Shown here piece after piece: positions 26,213-35,358 of a DNA stretch of 64,000 nucleotides. The DNA is from Azospirillum sp. B510 (GTDB lineage Bacteria; Pseudomonadota; Alphaproteobacteria; Azospirillales; Azospirillaceae): contig NC_013854.1 in NCBI RefSeq assembly GCF_000010725.1, positions 248,001-312,000 of the forward strand, written 5' to 3'. The position numbers and the translations under genes were made by a program. Numbering within the stretch: the first letter of the stretch is position 1; each line of letters begins with the position of its first letter. The notes below the pieces were generated by a model, which was given only the letters and a program-made list of their open reading frames with translations, did not search any database and had not been told where the DNA came from.

Positions 26213-27145
26213 CTAGCACGCCGCCGACGGGCCGTTCAACCCCGCGTGTGATGTGGGCGACCCTGTCGCACCGGCGTCAGCGCCTTTCGCGGCGAGGCCC
26301 TGTGAAAACGCCGCCAGGAAGGCGCGCAGGCTGATGGTTTCAATGGCGTCGGCGCGGCGGACGAACTGGGTCGGCATCCGCGCCAGCGCGTCCGGCAGCG
26401 GCCGGGCCGCCAGCAGCTCGCGCCAGGGATCGCGCTCCACCACCGAGCGCGGCATCACCGTCACCCCCATGCCGGCGCCGACGCAGCCCAGAATGGCGTC
26501 CAGCGCCCCGAACTCCATGACGCGGAAGGGCACGCGCCCGGCCTCGCGCATCGCCATCTCGGCCCGGCCGCGATAGGCGCAGGCCCGGCCGAAGGCGATC
26601 AGCGTGCGCCGCGCGCTCTCGGTGGTCAGGCCGGTCGCCGGCTCGGCCAGCACCAGCTCCTCATTGAAGATGCGTTGGGCGGTCAGGTCGGGATGGGCGA
26701 CCTCGCCGCCGACGAAGGCGCCATCCAGCCGGCCGGCCAGCACCTCGGTCAGCAGGGTCTCGGTCGGGCCGGGGATGATGGTCAGCTCGACCTCGGGATG
26801 GTCGCGGTGGAAGCGGGCCAGCAGCGGCGGCAGCCGCACCGCCGCTGTCGATTCCATGCTGCCCACCGCCAGCCGGCCGCCGCGCCCGGCGGCCTCCGCC
26901 ACCGCGTCGCGGGCCTGGGCGACCAGCCGCAGCACCCGGTCGGCATAGCCGCTCAGCACCCGCCCGGCCGGCGTCGGCTCCATCCCGCGGCTGAGGCGCA
27001 GGAACAGGTCGACGCCCAGATCCTCCTCCAGCCGCTTGATGCGGGCGGTGACGTTGGACTGCACGCAGTTCAGCGCCTCCGCCGCCCGGCTGACGCTGCC
27101 GGTGTCGGCAACCGCCTTCACCACCCGCAGACCGGCCAGATCCAT
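26213..27145 (-). CDS. LysR family regulator, divergent from MFS gene
   Basis: Transcription regulator of 310 residues. The helix-turn-helix (about 3-60) includes [18 protein letters not shown] and [15 protein letters not shown]. The effector domain includes [22 protein letters not shown]. The start at 27145 (MDLAGLRVV) matches the family; a frame from 27202 adds only a short unlikely extension. It is transcribed away from the YbfB-type MFS gene at 27317 with about 170 bases between, so it very probably controls that transporter. Confidence 0.9.
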   Translation of the reverse strand: MDLAGLRVVKAVADTGSVSRAAEALNCVQSNVTARIKRLEEDLGVDLFLRLSRGMEPTPAGRVLSGYADRVLRLVAQARDAVAEAAGRGGRLAVGSMESTAAVRLPPLLARFHRDHPEVELTIIPGPTETLLTEVLAGRLDGAFVGGEVAHPDLTAQRIFNEELVLAEPATGLTTESARRTLIAFGRACAYRGRAEMAMREAGRVPFRVMEFGALDAILGCVGAGMGVTVMPRSVVERDPWRELLAARPLPDALARMPTQFVRRADAIETISLRAFLAAFSQGLAAKGADAGATGSPTSHAGLNGPSAAC

Positions 27146-27316
27146 CGCGATGCCTCCCCCATTCAGCATGTGATAACCATCACTGAAAGTGGAGCTTACC
27201 ATCAGAATATTTCATTGGAAATGAGGGGAGGGGGCCAGCCATGATGGAGGCCAAGCAATCGGTTTCCTGAACGGATTCCGGCGGGATGCCGGCCGACAGG
27301 CGGGAGGGCGCGGATC

Positions 27317-28543
27317 ATGGTGCGGGTGCTGGTCGGCGGCGTGATCGGGCTTGCCATCGCGATGGGGGTGGGGCGTTTCGCCTTCACCCCGATCCTGCCG
27401 GCGATGCAGGCCGCCACCGGGCTGGGGGCCGATGGGGCGGGGCTGCTCGCCTCGCTGAATTACCTTGGCTATTTCGTCGGCGCGCTCGGTGCCGGGCTGG
27501 TGCCGCATGGGGCGGTGCGCACCGCGGCGTTCCGGCTGTCCCTGCTGGTCAGCGTCGTCACCACGGCGGCGATGGGGTTCGATCTGGGCGACGCCGGGCA
27601 GGCGATGCCGGCCTGGCTGGTCCTGCGCTTCCTGTCGGGGGTGGCGAGCGCCGGCATCTTCATCCTGGGGATCGCCATGGGGCTGGACAGCCTGGCGCGC
27701 CGGGGCGGGGAGCGCTTCGCGGGCTGGCTCTACACCGGCGTCGGGCTGGGCATCGCCGCGTCGGGGCTGTTCGTCGCGCTGGTTGGCGGGCGGCTGGGCT
27801 GGGCCGGCGACTGGCTGGCGCTGGGGGCGATCTGCGCCGTGCTGGGGCTGCTGCCGGCCCTATGGCTGCGCGACCCGCCGCCGCGGCACGACGTTGCTGC
27901 CGATGCCGATGCCGATGCCGGCAAGCCGCGGGCGGCGGTCACGCGGGCGCGTGGCTTGCCGGCGCCACTCCTGCTGCTGACGCTCGCCTATTTCCTGGAG
28001 GGTGGCGGCTATATCGTGTCGGCCACCTTCCTGGTGTCGATCCTGAAGACCGATCCGGCAACCGCCGCGGTCGGCGAGGCCGCCTGGATGGTGGTCGGGC
28101 TGGGGGCGATGGGGGCCGGGCTGTTCTGGGCCGCGGTCGCCCGGCGGTCGAACAGCTGGTGGTCGCTGATCCTGGCCCATCTGACGCAGGCCGTCGCCAT
28201 CCTGCTGCCGATGAGCGGGTCGCCGGCGTTGGCCGTCGTCTCCGCCCTGCTGTTCGGCGGCACCTTCATCGGCATCGTGTCGCAGGCCTTCGCGCTGGGG
28301 CGGCAGCTGTCGGCCGGCGCCTCGGCCAAGGTGGTCGGGGCGCTGACCGCCGCCTATGGGCTGGGGCAGATCGTCGCCCCGCTGCCGGCCGGGCTGGTGG
28401 TGACGCACACCGGCAGCTTCAACGCCGCGTTGCTGGGGGCGGCGGGCGCTGTTGTGCTGGGCGCGCTGCTGCTGGTGGTGGGCATGGTGATTGCCGGGCG
28501 GCAGGTGGCGGCGGGCGGCGGGCGGGCCGGCGCCGGGGCGTGA
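27317..28543 (+). CDS. YbfB/YjiJ family MFS transporter
   Basis: Membrane carrier of 408 residues with about 12 hydrophobic helices. The N-terminus GLAIAMGVGRFAFTPILPAM and SLNYLGYFVGALGAGL are typical of the YbfB/YjiJ family. A charged, Asp/Ala-rich loop in the middle (PMP-like ADADADAGKPRA, about 193-205) separates the two six-helix halves. The adjacent divergent LysR regulator suggests inducible expression. The substrate is unknown; export of a small metabolite is likely. Confidence 0.88.
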   Translation: MVRVLVGGVIGLAIAMGVGRFAFTPILPAMQAATGLGADGAGLLASLNYLGYFVGALGAGLVPHGAVRTAAFRLSLLVSVVTTAAMGFDLGDAGQAMPAWLVLRFLSGVASAGIFILGIAMGLDSLARRGGERFAGWLYTGVGLGIAASGLFVALVGGRLGWAGDWLALGAICAVLGLLPALWLRDPPPRHDVAADADADAGKPRAAVTRARGLPAPLLLLTLAYFLEGGGYIVSATFLVSILKTDPATAAVGEAAWMVVGLGAMGAGLFWAAVARRSNSWWSLILAHLTQAVAILLPMSGSPALAVVSALLFGGTFIGIVSQAFALGRQLSAGASAKVVGALTAAYGLGQIVAPLPAGLVVTHTGSFNAALLGAAGAVVLGALLLVVGMVIAGRQVAAGGGRAGAGA

Positions 28544-28547
28544 GATC

Positions 28548-28575
28548 GGGAGGGGGGCGGGAACCGCCGCCCCTC
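28548..28575. terminator. Hairpin between convergent MFS and TerC genes
   Basis: GC-rich arms GGAGGGG..GGCGG and CCGCC..CCCCTCC with a GAA loop and one bulge lie in the 39 bases between the two stop codons. Confidence 0.5.
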
Positions 28576-28582
28576 CGCCTCC

Positions 28583-29305
28583 TTACTGCGCGGCGGCGCT
28601 CCGCTTGCTCCGGGCCAGCAGGTTCAGCGCCTCCACCAGCGTGGAGAAGGCGATGGCGAAATACAGGTAGCCCTTGGGGATGTGGAAGCCGGCGCCGTCC
28701 GCCACCAGCGCCACGCCGACCAGCAGCAGGAAGGACAGGGCCAGCATCTTTACCGTGACGTGACGGTTGACGAAGTCGCCGACCGGGCCGGAGGCGAACA
28801 GCATTACCGCCATCGCGATGACGACGGCGGCGATCATCACCGGCAGATGGTCGGACATGCCGACGGCGGTGATGACGCTGTCCAGCGAGAAGACGATGTC
28901 CAGGAACATGATCTGGACGACCACCGAGGTGAAGGTGGCGTGCTTGGGCGCCGATCCGCCCTCCTCATGGCCTTCGACGGTGTGATGGATCTCCAGCGTG
29001 CCCTTGGCCAGCAGGAACAGGCCGCCCAGGATCAGGATCAGGTCGCGGCCCGACACCGCCCAGCCCAGGACGGTGAACAGCGGCTGGGTCAACTGCGCCA
29101 CCCAGGCGATGGAGGCCAGCAGCGCCAGACGGGTCAGCAGCGCCAGCGCCAGACCGACGCGACGGGCGCTGTGCTGCCGTTCGGGCGGCAGCTTCGACGC
29201 CATGATCGAGATGAAGATGATGTTGTCGATACCCAGCACGATCTCCAACGCGGTCAACGTCAGAAGGCTGGCCCAGGCATTCGGGTCGGCAAGCAGGTCG
29301 AGCAT
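28583..29305 (-). CDS. TerC family integral membrane protein
   Basis: Membrane protein of 240 residues with about seven helices. The TerC hallmark acidic helix is LEIVLGIDNIIFISIMA (about 20-36), and the second signature LDIVFSLDSVITAVGM lies at about 135-150. Both helices carry the paired Asp residues thought to bind metal ions. Family members act in metal-ion (for example manganese) export or loading of exported enzymes and in tellurite resistance loci. No other ter genes are nearby. It ends convergently with the MFS gene. Confidence 0.92.
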   Translation of the reverse strand: MLDLLADPNAWASLLTLTALEIVLGIDNIIFISIMASKLPPERQHSARRVGLALALLTRLALLASIAWVAQLTQPLFTVLGWAVSGRDLILILGGLFLLAKGTLEIHHTVEGHEEGGSAPKHATFTSVVVQIMFLDIVFSLDSVITAVGMSDHLPVMIAAVVIAMAVMLFASGPVGDFVNRHVTVKMLALSFLLLVGVALVADGAGFHIPKGYLYFAIAFSTLVEALNLLARSKRSAAAQ

Positions 29306-29454
29306 GTCGGGGCGGGGCTCCGGCGGTCAGTGGCGCACGCGCCGGCACCGTGGGGGCGCCAGCGTGACCGCGACCACATGAGGTCCGACCCGGCCCTCCG
29401 CAAGGGGGGCGCTGCGGTTTTGCCGCCGGACCATCGTCATATCCGCTGGCCCAT

Positions 29455-29649
29455 TCAGCCCCGGAAGGCGAAGCCCTGCCGTCTTCCCGCCCGCTCCGTC
29501 CCCTGCTCCGCCGCCTCCCGCGCGGTCCAGGCGCGGCGGCGTATCGCCATCTGCCGGCGACAGTCATGGGAACAATAGCGCGGCGCCGGCCCGCGCGTGG
29601 ATGTGCGGATGAACGGCCTGCCGCAGCAGGCGCAATAGAGGGTGGTCAT
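29455..29649 (-). CDS. Small Cys-rich zinc-finger-like protein
   Basis: Protein of 64 residues with a treble-clef-like cysteine pattern CACCGRPF..YCSHDCRR (about 6-36), likely binding one zinc ion, followed by a basic helix. The ATG at 29649 is preceded by GGAGGAAACG, a strong ribosome-binding site, which decides this start over the longer open frame. The pattern recalls DUF2256-type proteins. The function is unknown; nucleic-acid binding is plausible from the basic tail. Confidence 0.72.
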   Translation of the reverse strand: MTTLYCACCGRPFIRTSTRGPAPRYCSHDCRRQMAIRRRAWTAREAAEQGTERAGRRQGFAFRG

Positions 29650-30023
29650 GGTCGTTTCCTCCGGATCGGGCGGCCGTTTGTCCGGCCTTGCCCCAAGCCG
29701 CCGGTGGACCGGGCTTCGATCTCCGGTCCCGGCGGCTTTCTTGTGTCGGGTGCAGTGTGCCGGCCAATCCGACGGCATCGCCAGCGGTCAAAGGCCATAA
29801 GCAGCCACGGCCCCGACTATTCGGTGCTGGAAAAGGAAGTGGCGGCAGTGGCTTGGATGCGCAAGCGCGTCACTTCGCCGCGATGCCGTGTTGTGGTGTC
29901 TTTCGTCGCCATTTGGTCACCGGCACCTTCCAACCGGAGCGTGGCGGCCCCATCTGTTCCATTCTATTGTGTTCCTACGACAGCGATTGGAAGTCCATCA
30001 ACAACCTGGAAAGACGGGACGCG
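29650..30023. other. 374-base region upstream of nhaA
   Basis: It holds the promoter side of the small zinc-finger gene (minus strand) and a long leader for nhaA (plus strand). I see no coding sequence. Leaders of nhaA genes in other bacteria can contain the nhaA-I or nhaA-II cation-sensing RNA motifs; I could not recognise either with confidence here. Confidence 0.5.
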
Positions 30024-31220
30024 ATGACGCTGAGACGCCTCGCCATCTTCCTGAAAACCGAAAGCGCCAGCGGCGTGGTCCTGATGGTCGCGGCGGTTCT
30101 CGCCCTGGTCTGGGCGAATTCGCCGGCGGCCCCGTTCTATGACGCGATCCTGGCGACGAAGGTGGCGGTGACGGCCGGCGGCGTCGGCCTGGACAAGCCG
30201 CTGATCCTGTGGATCAACGATGGGCTGATGGCGGTCTTCTTCCTGCTGGTCGGGCTGGAGATCAAGCGCGAGGTGCTGGAGGGCGAACTGTCCAGCCCGG
30301 CCAAGGCGATGCTGCCGGGCATCGCGGCGCTGGGCGGCATGGCGATGCCGGCGCTGGTCTATTGCCTGTTCGCCCAGGCGGAACCGGGCGCCCTGCAAGG
30401 CTGGGCGATCCCGGCCGCCACCGACATCGCCTTCGCGCTCGGCGTGCTGGCCCTGCTGGGCAACCGGGTGCCGGGCAGCCTGCGCGTCTTCCTGCTGGCG
30501 CTGGCGATCATGGATGATCTCGGCGCCATCGTGATCATCGCCGTCTTCTACAGCCATGGGCTGGTGCCGCTGGCGCTGGGGCTGGCGGCGGCATCGGCGG
30601 TCGGGCTGTGGCTGCTGAACCGGGCGGGGGTGCGGTCGCTGGCGCCCTATCTGCTGCTGGGGCTGGTCCTGTGGGTGTGCGTGCTGAAATCGGGCATCCA
30701 CGCGACGCTGGCCGGGGTGGTTCTGGCCTTCGCCATTCCCTTGCGCGGCAAGGAGGGCAGGCACGCCCATGAGGCGCCGCTCCATCGCCTGGAGCATGCG
30801 CTGCATCCCTGGGTGGCCTTCCTGATCATGCCGGTCTTCGCCCTGGCCAATGCCGGCGTGCCGCTCGACGGCATCACCCCGGCCAGCCTGCTGGAGCCGG
30901 TGCCGCTCGGCATCGCGCTCGGCCTGTTCCTGGGCAAGCAGGCGGGCGTCTTCCTGGCGGTGTGGGCCGCCGTGCGGAGCGGCGTGGTCGAGCGGCCGGC
31001 CCGCGCCAGCTGGGGCCAGATCTATGGCGTCGCCGTGCTGACCGGCATCGGTTTCACCATGAGCCTGTTCATCGGGACGCTGGCCTTCGCCGACCCTCAG
31101 CATGCGGTCGCGGTGCGGCTGGGCGTGCTGACCGGCTCGCTCGTCTCGGCGTTGGCCGGCTATGGGCTGCTTTATGCCGCCGGTGCCGGGCGGGCGCGGG
31201 CGGCGGTCCGCGCCACCTGA
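30024..31220 (+). CDS. nhaA: Na+/H+ antiporter NhaA
   Basis: Inner-membrane antiporter of 398 residues exporting Na+ (or Li+) in exchange for protons. The ion-binding aspartate pair is present in IMDDLGAIVIIA (about 162-173). Other NhaA signatures include FFLLVGLEIKREVLEGEL (about 73-90), the PAATDIAFALGVLALLG stretch (about 130-146) and GVLTGSLVSALAGY at the end. The ATG at 30024 gives the family length. A DUF4112 gene follows 160 bases downstream. Confidence 0.96.
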   Translation: MTLRRLAIFLKTESASGVVLMVAAVLALVWANSPAAPFYDAILATKVAVTAGGVGLDKPLILWINDGLMAVFFLLVGLEIKREVLEGELSSPAKAMLPGIAALGGMAMPALVYCLFAQAEPGALQGWAIPAATDIAFALGVLALLGNRVPGSLRVFLLALAIMDDLGAIVIIAVFYSHGLVPLALGLAAASAVGLWLLNRAGVRSLAPYLLLGLVLWVCVLKSGIHATLAGVVLAFAIPLRGKEGRHAHEAPLHRLEHALHPWVAFLIMPVFALANAGVPLDGITPASLLEPVPLGIALGLFLGKQAGVFLAVWAAVRSGVVERPARASWGQIYGVAVLTGIGFTMSLFIGTLAFADPQHAVAVRLGVLTGSLVSALAGYGLLYAAGAGRARAAVRAT

Positions 31221-31380
31221 GGAGCTGGGGGCTTGGAATTATCGCAAAAGATATCTTTCTGTGGTATCTGTTTGTGTCGCGAACTTTATGGCCGGATGGC
31301 GGAACCTGCGGGCCCCCGGTGGGTTCTTCCCCCTGCGGGGAGACGCGCGGCGGGCGCGGGACCGACAGATCGGGGGGACC

Positions 31381-31818
31381 ATGATCGACGCCATCCGCAC
31401 ACGCCGGCGCAGCGTTGCCGAAGACCCTCCGACAAGCGCAAGCGGCGGGTCCGTTCCCATCGATTTCCAACGGCTGGAGCGGCTGCGCCGTCTGGCCCGG
31501 CTGATGGACACCCGCTGGCGCATTCCCTTCACCCGCATTCCGGTCGGGCTGGACGGCATCGCCAGCCTGCTGCCGGTTGCCGGCGACACGGCGACGGCGC
31601 TGGTGTCCGCCTACATCATCGTCGAGGCGTCCCGGTTCGACCTGCCCAAGGCGTTGGTGGCCCGCATGGTCTTCAACGTGCTGCTGGACTGGGCGGGCGG
31701 CTCGGTCCCGGTGATCGGGACGGTGTTCGACATCGCCTTCAAGGCCAACCGGATGAACCTGAACCTGCTGCACGAGCATCTGGAGCGCCGTCTGGCCGCG
31801 GCGGCGGCCAAGCGCTGA
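31381..31818 (+). CDS. DUF4112 domain-containing protein
   Basis: Protein of 145 residues. The DUF4112 core is visible: LARLMDTRWRIPFTRIPVG (about 40-58), GLDGIASLLPVAGDTATAL (about 58-76) and GSVPVIGTVFDIAFKANRMN (about 104-123). Two moderately hydrophobic helices suggest membrane association. The family function is unknown. The hemN gene follows 82 bases downstream behind its own FNR-type site, so the two are probably separate units. Confidence 0.87.
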   Translation: MIDAIRTRRRSVAEDPPTSASGGSVPIDFQRLERLRRLARLMDTRWRIPFTRIPVGLDGIASLLPVAGDTATALVSAYIIVEASRFDLPKALVARMVFNVLLDWAGGSVPVIGTVFDIAFKANRMNLNLLHEHLERRLAAAAAKR

Positions 31819-31851
31819 ACCGAAGCGCCGAAGGGGCGCTTCCCCGCGATC

Positions 31852-31865
31852 TTGACGTGGATCAA
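31852..31865 (+). promoter_or_regulatory. FNR/FixK-type box upstream of hemN
   Basis: TTGACGTGGATCAA matches the TTGAT-N4-ATCAA consensus with one change. Its centre lies about 42 bases before the hemN ATG. Activation from -41.5 would place the transcript start at or next to the start codon, that is, a leaderless or very short-leader message. It shares the TTGAC half-site with the nap box at 54803. Confidence 0.72.
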
Positions 31866-31900
31866 GGCGGGGGCGGGGGTGCTGCGGCACTCTGTCGCTT

Positions 31901-33364
31901 ATGAACGCCATCACCGCCCCCCTGGCCCGCGTGGCCGTTTCGCCGGCTTCCGCCGCCCCGTCCCGCTCCCATGGAGCCGCCAACGGAGTCGCCCATGGAG
32001 TAGCCCATGGAGTCGATGCCGCGCTGCTCGCCAAATATGACGGGCTGCGGGTGCCGCGCTACACCAGCTACCCGACCGCGCCGCACTTCACGCCCGAGGT
32101 GAACGGCGAGGTCTATGGCGGCTGGCTGGGGACCATCGAGCCGGCGCGGTCGGGATCGCTCTACCTGCATGTGCCCTTCTGCCAGAAGATGTGCTGGTAC
32201 TGCGGCTGCCATACCAAGATCGTCGCCCGCTATGCCCCGATCGCCGAGTATCTCGGCCATATGCGGCGCGAGATCGCCATGGTGGCCGACCGCATTCCCG
32301 GCCGGCTGGCGGTGCGCCATATCCATTTCGGCGGCGGCACCCCGACCATGATGGCGCCGGATGATTTCGAGGCGATGATCGCCCTGCTGCGCGGCCGCTT
32401 CGACATCGCCGCCGATGCCGAACTTGCGGTGGAGATCGACCCCCGCACCCTGACGGCGGAGATGGCGGCGGCGCTGGGCCGCGCCGGGGTCAACCGCGCC
32501 TCGCTGGGCGTGCAGGATTTCGACGGGACGGTGCAGCAGGCGATCAACCGCGTCCAGCCGCGCGCCGTGACCGAACAGGCGCTGGCCTGGCTGAGGGATG
32601 CCGGCATCACCAGCGTCAATCTGGACCTGATGTACGGCCTGCCGCACCAGTCGGTGGAGAGCGTCAGCCGGTCCGCCGCGATCGCGCTGGAGATGGCGCC
32701 CGACCGTCTGTCGGTCTTCGGCTATGCCCATGTGCCGTGGATGAAGACCCACCAGAAGAAGATCGACGAGTCGGTCCTCGCCGACTCGCTCGGCCGCTGG
32801 GAACAGTTCGCCGCCATCGCCGACACGCTGTCGGCCGCCGGCTACAGCGCCATCGGTCTCGACCATTTCGCCCGCCCCGGCGATGAGCTGGCGGTGCAGC
32901 AGGAGGAGGGGCGGCTGGGCCGCAACTTCCAGGGCTACACCACCGACGATGCCGAGGTGCTGCTGGGCTTCGGCTCCTCCTCCATCGGCGCGCTGCCGCA
33001 AGGCTATGTGCAGAACGCCGTTCCTTTCGACCAGTATGCAGCCGCCGTCGAGGAGGGCCGCCTGCCCACCGGCAAGGGCATCGCGCTGACCGACGACGAC
33101 AGGCTGCGGCGCGACCTGATCATGCGGCTGATGTGCGACCTGTCGGTCGACACCGCCGCCATCGCCCGTGCCCATGGTCAGCCGGAATCCTGCTTCGACG
33201 CCGAACTGGAGGGGATGGCCGATCTGGTCGCCGACGGTGTCGCGGTGGTGGAAGGCCGGCGTGTCCATGTGCCGGAAAGCGCCCGGCCCTTGATGCGCAT
33301 CGTCGCCGCCCGTTTCGATACCCACCTGTCCAAGGGCGCCGGGCGGCACAGCCGCGCGGTTTGA
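31901..33364 (+). CDS. hemN: Oxygen-independent coproporphyrinogen III oxidase HemN
   Basis: Radical-SAM enzyme of 487 residues converting coproporphyrinogen III to protoporphyrinogen IX without oxygen in haem synthesis. The substrate-side motif RYTSYPTAPHF (about 53-63) and the cluster motif CQKMCWYCGC (about 93-102) are intact, as are FGGGTPT and the C-terminal HemN domain. The N-terminal 40 residues are variable and contain a short repeat (GVAHGVAHGV, bases about 31986-32016). The FNR-type box just upstream suits induction at low oxygen. Confidence 0.95.
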   Translation: MNAITAPLARVAVSPASAAPSRSHGAANGVAHGVAHGVDAALLAKYDGLRVPRYTSYPTAPHFTPEVNGEVYGGWLGTIEPARSGSLYLHVPFCQKMCWYCGCHTKIVARYAPIAEYLGHMRREIAMVADRIPGRLAVRHIHFGGGTPTMMAPDDFEAMIALLRGRFDIAADAELAVEIDPRTLTAEMAAALGRAGVNRASLGVQDFDGTVQQAINRVQPRAVTEQALAWLRDAGITSVNLDLMYGLPHQSVESVSRSAAIALEMAPDRLSVFGYAHVPWMKTHQKKIDESVLADSLGRWEQFAAIADTLSAAGYSAIGLDHFARPGDELAVQQEEGRLGRNFQGYTTDDAEVLLGFGSSSIGALPQGYVQNAVPFDQYAAAVEEGRLPTGKGIALTDDDRLRRDLIMRLMCDLSVDTAAIARAHGQPESCFDAELEGMADLVADGVAVVEGRRVHVPESARPLMRIVAARFDTHLSKGAGRHSRAV

Positions 33365-33622
33365 GGGCGGGAGAGTCCTGGCGTTCAGGAGAACAGGCAG
33401 CCGGCGTCACCTGCCGGCCGCCCTTCCCGCGCAGCGGCGGGCGTGAAGATAAAAATTCGCGATAATTCGTTCGATCGGACCGCATATCCCGAAAAACGCA
33501 TGGCGCGGTTGGGTGCGCTGCGGTGGCGAAGAGGGGGCGGGCTCCTGTATGGTCGCGCCGAAGGTCCTCTTTTCCTGTTCGGCCCGCCTCTGCGAAAGCA
33601 CCGATCCATCTCAAGGTGAGCG

Positions 33623-34075
33623 ATGATCCGGCGTGTGCGTACCCTTCCCCTGGTCGTGGCCCTGGCCACGCTGATGGTTCCCGGCTGCATGCCGTACGAG
33701 CGGATTCCCAATCCGCCGACCGTGCGCAGCGCGCCCGACACCGGAACCGGGCTGGAGCCGATCTATGGGGAGTGGCAGGTGGACAAGCCGACCCCCGCCT
33801 ATGCCCAGCCGTCCGCCGGTGCCGGCGTCGTCGCCACGCTGGGGGCCGGGCAGGTGGTGACCACGCTGGGCCGGGTGCGCAACAGCGACTGGGTCGCGGT
33901 GAAGGCCGGCAGTTCCACCGGCTATGTCCGGCTGCATCTGCTCAGCCTGAAGAGCAACACGCCGCGCGGCAGCCGCGGCACCTCCACCACCCTGGCGAAG
34001 CCGGTCGACAATGCCGGCCCGACCATCAAGGCGGCCCCGCGCGGCAAGATCGGCGCCACGCCGATCGCCAATTGA
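33623..34075 (+). CDS. SH3-domain lipoprotein
   Basis: Exported protein of 150 residues. The N-terminus is a lipoprotein signal with VPGC at residues 19-22, so Cys22 would carry the lipid. Residues about 55-105 read as a bacterial SH3 domain (TPAYAQPSAGAGVVATLGAGQ, WVAVKAGSSTGYVRL). The C-terminus is basic and Pro/Ala-rich. Such proteins bind peptidoglycan or envelope partners. The partner cannot be named. The signal peptide supports the ATG at 33623. Confidence 0.8.
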   Translation: MIRRVRTLPLVVALATLMVPGCMPYERIPNPPTVRSAPDTGTGLEPIYGEWQVDKPTPAYAQPSAGAGVVATLGAGQVVTTLGRVRNSDWVAVKAGSSTGYVRLHLLSLKSNTPRGSRGTSTTLAKPVDNAGPTIKAAPRGKIGATPIAN

Positions 34076-34176
34076 CCCGAGAGCCTGGCGGCCGCCGGAA
34101 ACGGACGGCCGAGAAACGGGACGGCCGAGAAACGGGACGGGAGTCTCAGACTCCCCCTCGACATGGTTCCGTGATA

Positions 34177-34191
34177 GAACATATCAGAAAC
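34177..34191 (+). promoter_or_regulatory. Possible LexA (SOS) box upstream of imuA
   Basis: GAAC-N7-AAAC differs at one base from the alphaproteobacterial LexA direct repeat GAAC-N7-GAAC. It lies 26 bases before the imuA start. A GTTC-N7-GAAC arrangement overlaps it at 34166-34180. Confidence 0.4.
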
Positions 34192-34217
34192 AAAAACCTG
34201 TCGAGCGGAGCCGAGTC

Positions 34218-35126
34218 ATGTCCGTCCTGCCGTCTCCCGTCCAATCCGCGGAGGCTGCGCCGCGCGACCGTGCCGGCATGCTGGCCGAGCTGCGCGCGCG
34301 CATCCGGCGGATCGAGGGGGCGGGAGGGGAGGAGGGGCGGACCCTGCCGTTCGGCCTCGACTCGGTCGATGGCCATCTGTCCGACGGCGGACTGCCGCTG
34401 GGCTGCTTGCATGCGGTGGTGACGGAGAATCCGGGGGCGGGCACCGGCTTCGCCGCAGCGTTGCTGGGCCGGTTGGCGACGCCGAAGGCGCCGGCGCTGT
34501 GGATTCTGTGCGGGCGCGACCTCCATGCCCCCGGGCTGGCGGCCTATGGTCTGACGGCGGACCGGCTGATCGTGGCGCGGCCGGCGCGGCCGGTCGACGC
34601 GCTGTGGGCGATGGAGGAGGCGTTGCGCTGTCCCGCCCTGTCGGCGGTGCTCGGCGAACTGGAGGGGCTGGATCTCACCGCCAGCCGGCGGCTGCAACTC
34701 GCCGCCGAATCGTCGGGAGTGACCGGCTTCCTGCTCGATTCGGCGGCCGGCAAGCCGGGGGGGCAAGGAAGCCTGCGGGCGGAGGGGCTCAGCGCCGCGG
34801 TGACCCGCTGGCGTCTCGACGCCGCCCCAAGCCTGGGCGAGGAGAATGAAGCGCCGCGTTCGAGCGGAAGCCTGCCCGGCTTGGGGCTGCCGCGCTGGTC
34901 CGTCAGGCTGGAGCGCTGCCGGAGCGGACGGCCGGGGGGCTGGACCCTCGCCTGGGACGGCGGGAGTTGGCTCGACCTCGGCAGTGGAGAGGAGGACGGC
35001 CTCGCACAGGCCGCGCAACGCGACTCGGGGACATGGCCAACCCGGCGGCCGGTGTCCGACAACCGACAGGAAGGATTGTCGGATCACCGCCCAGGAGGCG
35101 GTGAGCGAACGGCGGTCGGGCGGTGA
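34218..35126 (+). CDS. imuA: ImuA-like RecA-related SOS mutagenesis protein
   Basis: Protein of 302 residues similar to ImuA, which supports error-prone repair with ImuB and DnaE2. Recognisable parts are LPFGLDSVDGHLSDGGLPLGCLH (about 43-65) and the RecA-like core LWILCGRDLHAPGLAAYGL. The position of the RecA Walker A lysine is replaced (ENPGAGTGFAAALL), so ATP binding is doubtful, as is usual for ImuA. No imuB or dnaE2 follows: the next gene is a small ORF on the opposite strand. The last ~40 residues are polar and poorly conserved-looking. Confidence 0.75.
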   Translation: MSVLPSPVQSAEAAPRDRAGMLAELRARIRRIEGAGGEEGRTLPFGLDSVDGHLSDGGLPLGCLHAVVTENPGAGTGFAAALLGRLATPKAPALWILCGRDLHAPGLAAYGLTADRLIVARPARPVDALWAMEEALRCPALSAVLGELEGLDLTASRRLQLAAESSGVTGFLLDSAAGKPGGQGSLRAEGLSAAVTRWRLDAAPSLGEENEAPRSSGSLPGLGLPRWSVRLERCRSGRPGGWTLAWDGGSWLDLGSGEEDGLAQAAQRDSGTWPTRRPVSDNRQEGLSDHRPGGGERTAVGR

Positions 35127-35148
35127 CCGCCGCTACAGGAGCGACGGC

Positions 35149-35358
35149 TCAGTAGTTGGTCGCCCAATCCGGCTCGCACTGGCCGGGTTCGCGGCGGCCG
35201 GGCTGCTCCGCCCCGTCCGGCTCGGTCATCCAGCGCGGGTCATCCGCATCCAATGGCGCGTGCAGCGGGGCGTAGAGCGGCAGCTGGCGGGCGAATTCCG
35301 CGGTTTCGGCATCGCGGCGCTGCTTCAGCAGGCGATCGGCAAGGTGGGCGGGCAGCAT
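35149..35358 (-). CDS. Hypothetical 69-residue protein
   Basis: Small polar protein (MLPAHLADRLLKQRRDAET ...) with no recognisable domain, ending EPDWATNY. AGGAGA precedes the ATG at 35358, supporting translation. It is convergent with imuA, with only 22 bases between the stop codons. A longer frame to 35424 lacks a good start. The function is unknown. Confidence 0.55.
   Translation of the reverse strand: MLPAHLADRLLKQRRDAETAEFARQLPLYAPLHAPLDADDPRWMTEPDGAEQPGRREPGQCEPDWATNY

Noticed and set aside
31986..32016. Short direct repeats (CCCATGGAGT type) as a CRISPR or regulatory array
   Set aside because: Only two or three units lie within the hemN coding frame, giving GVAHGVAHGV; no spacers or array structure.
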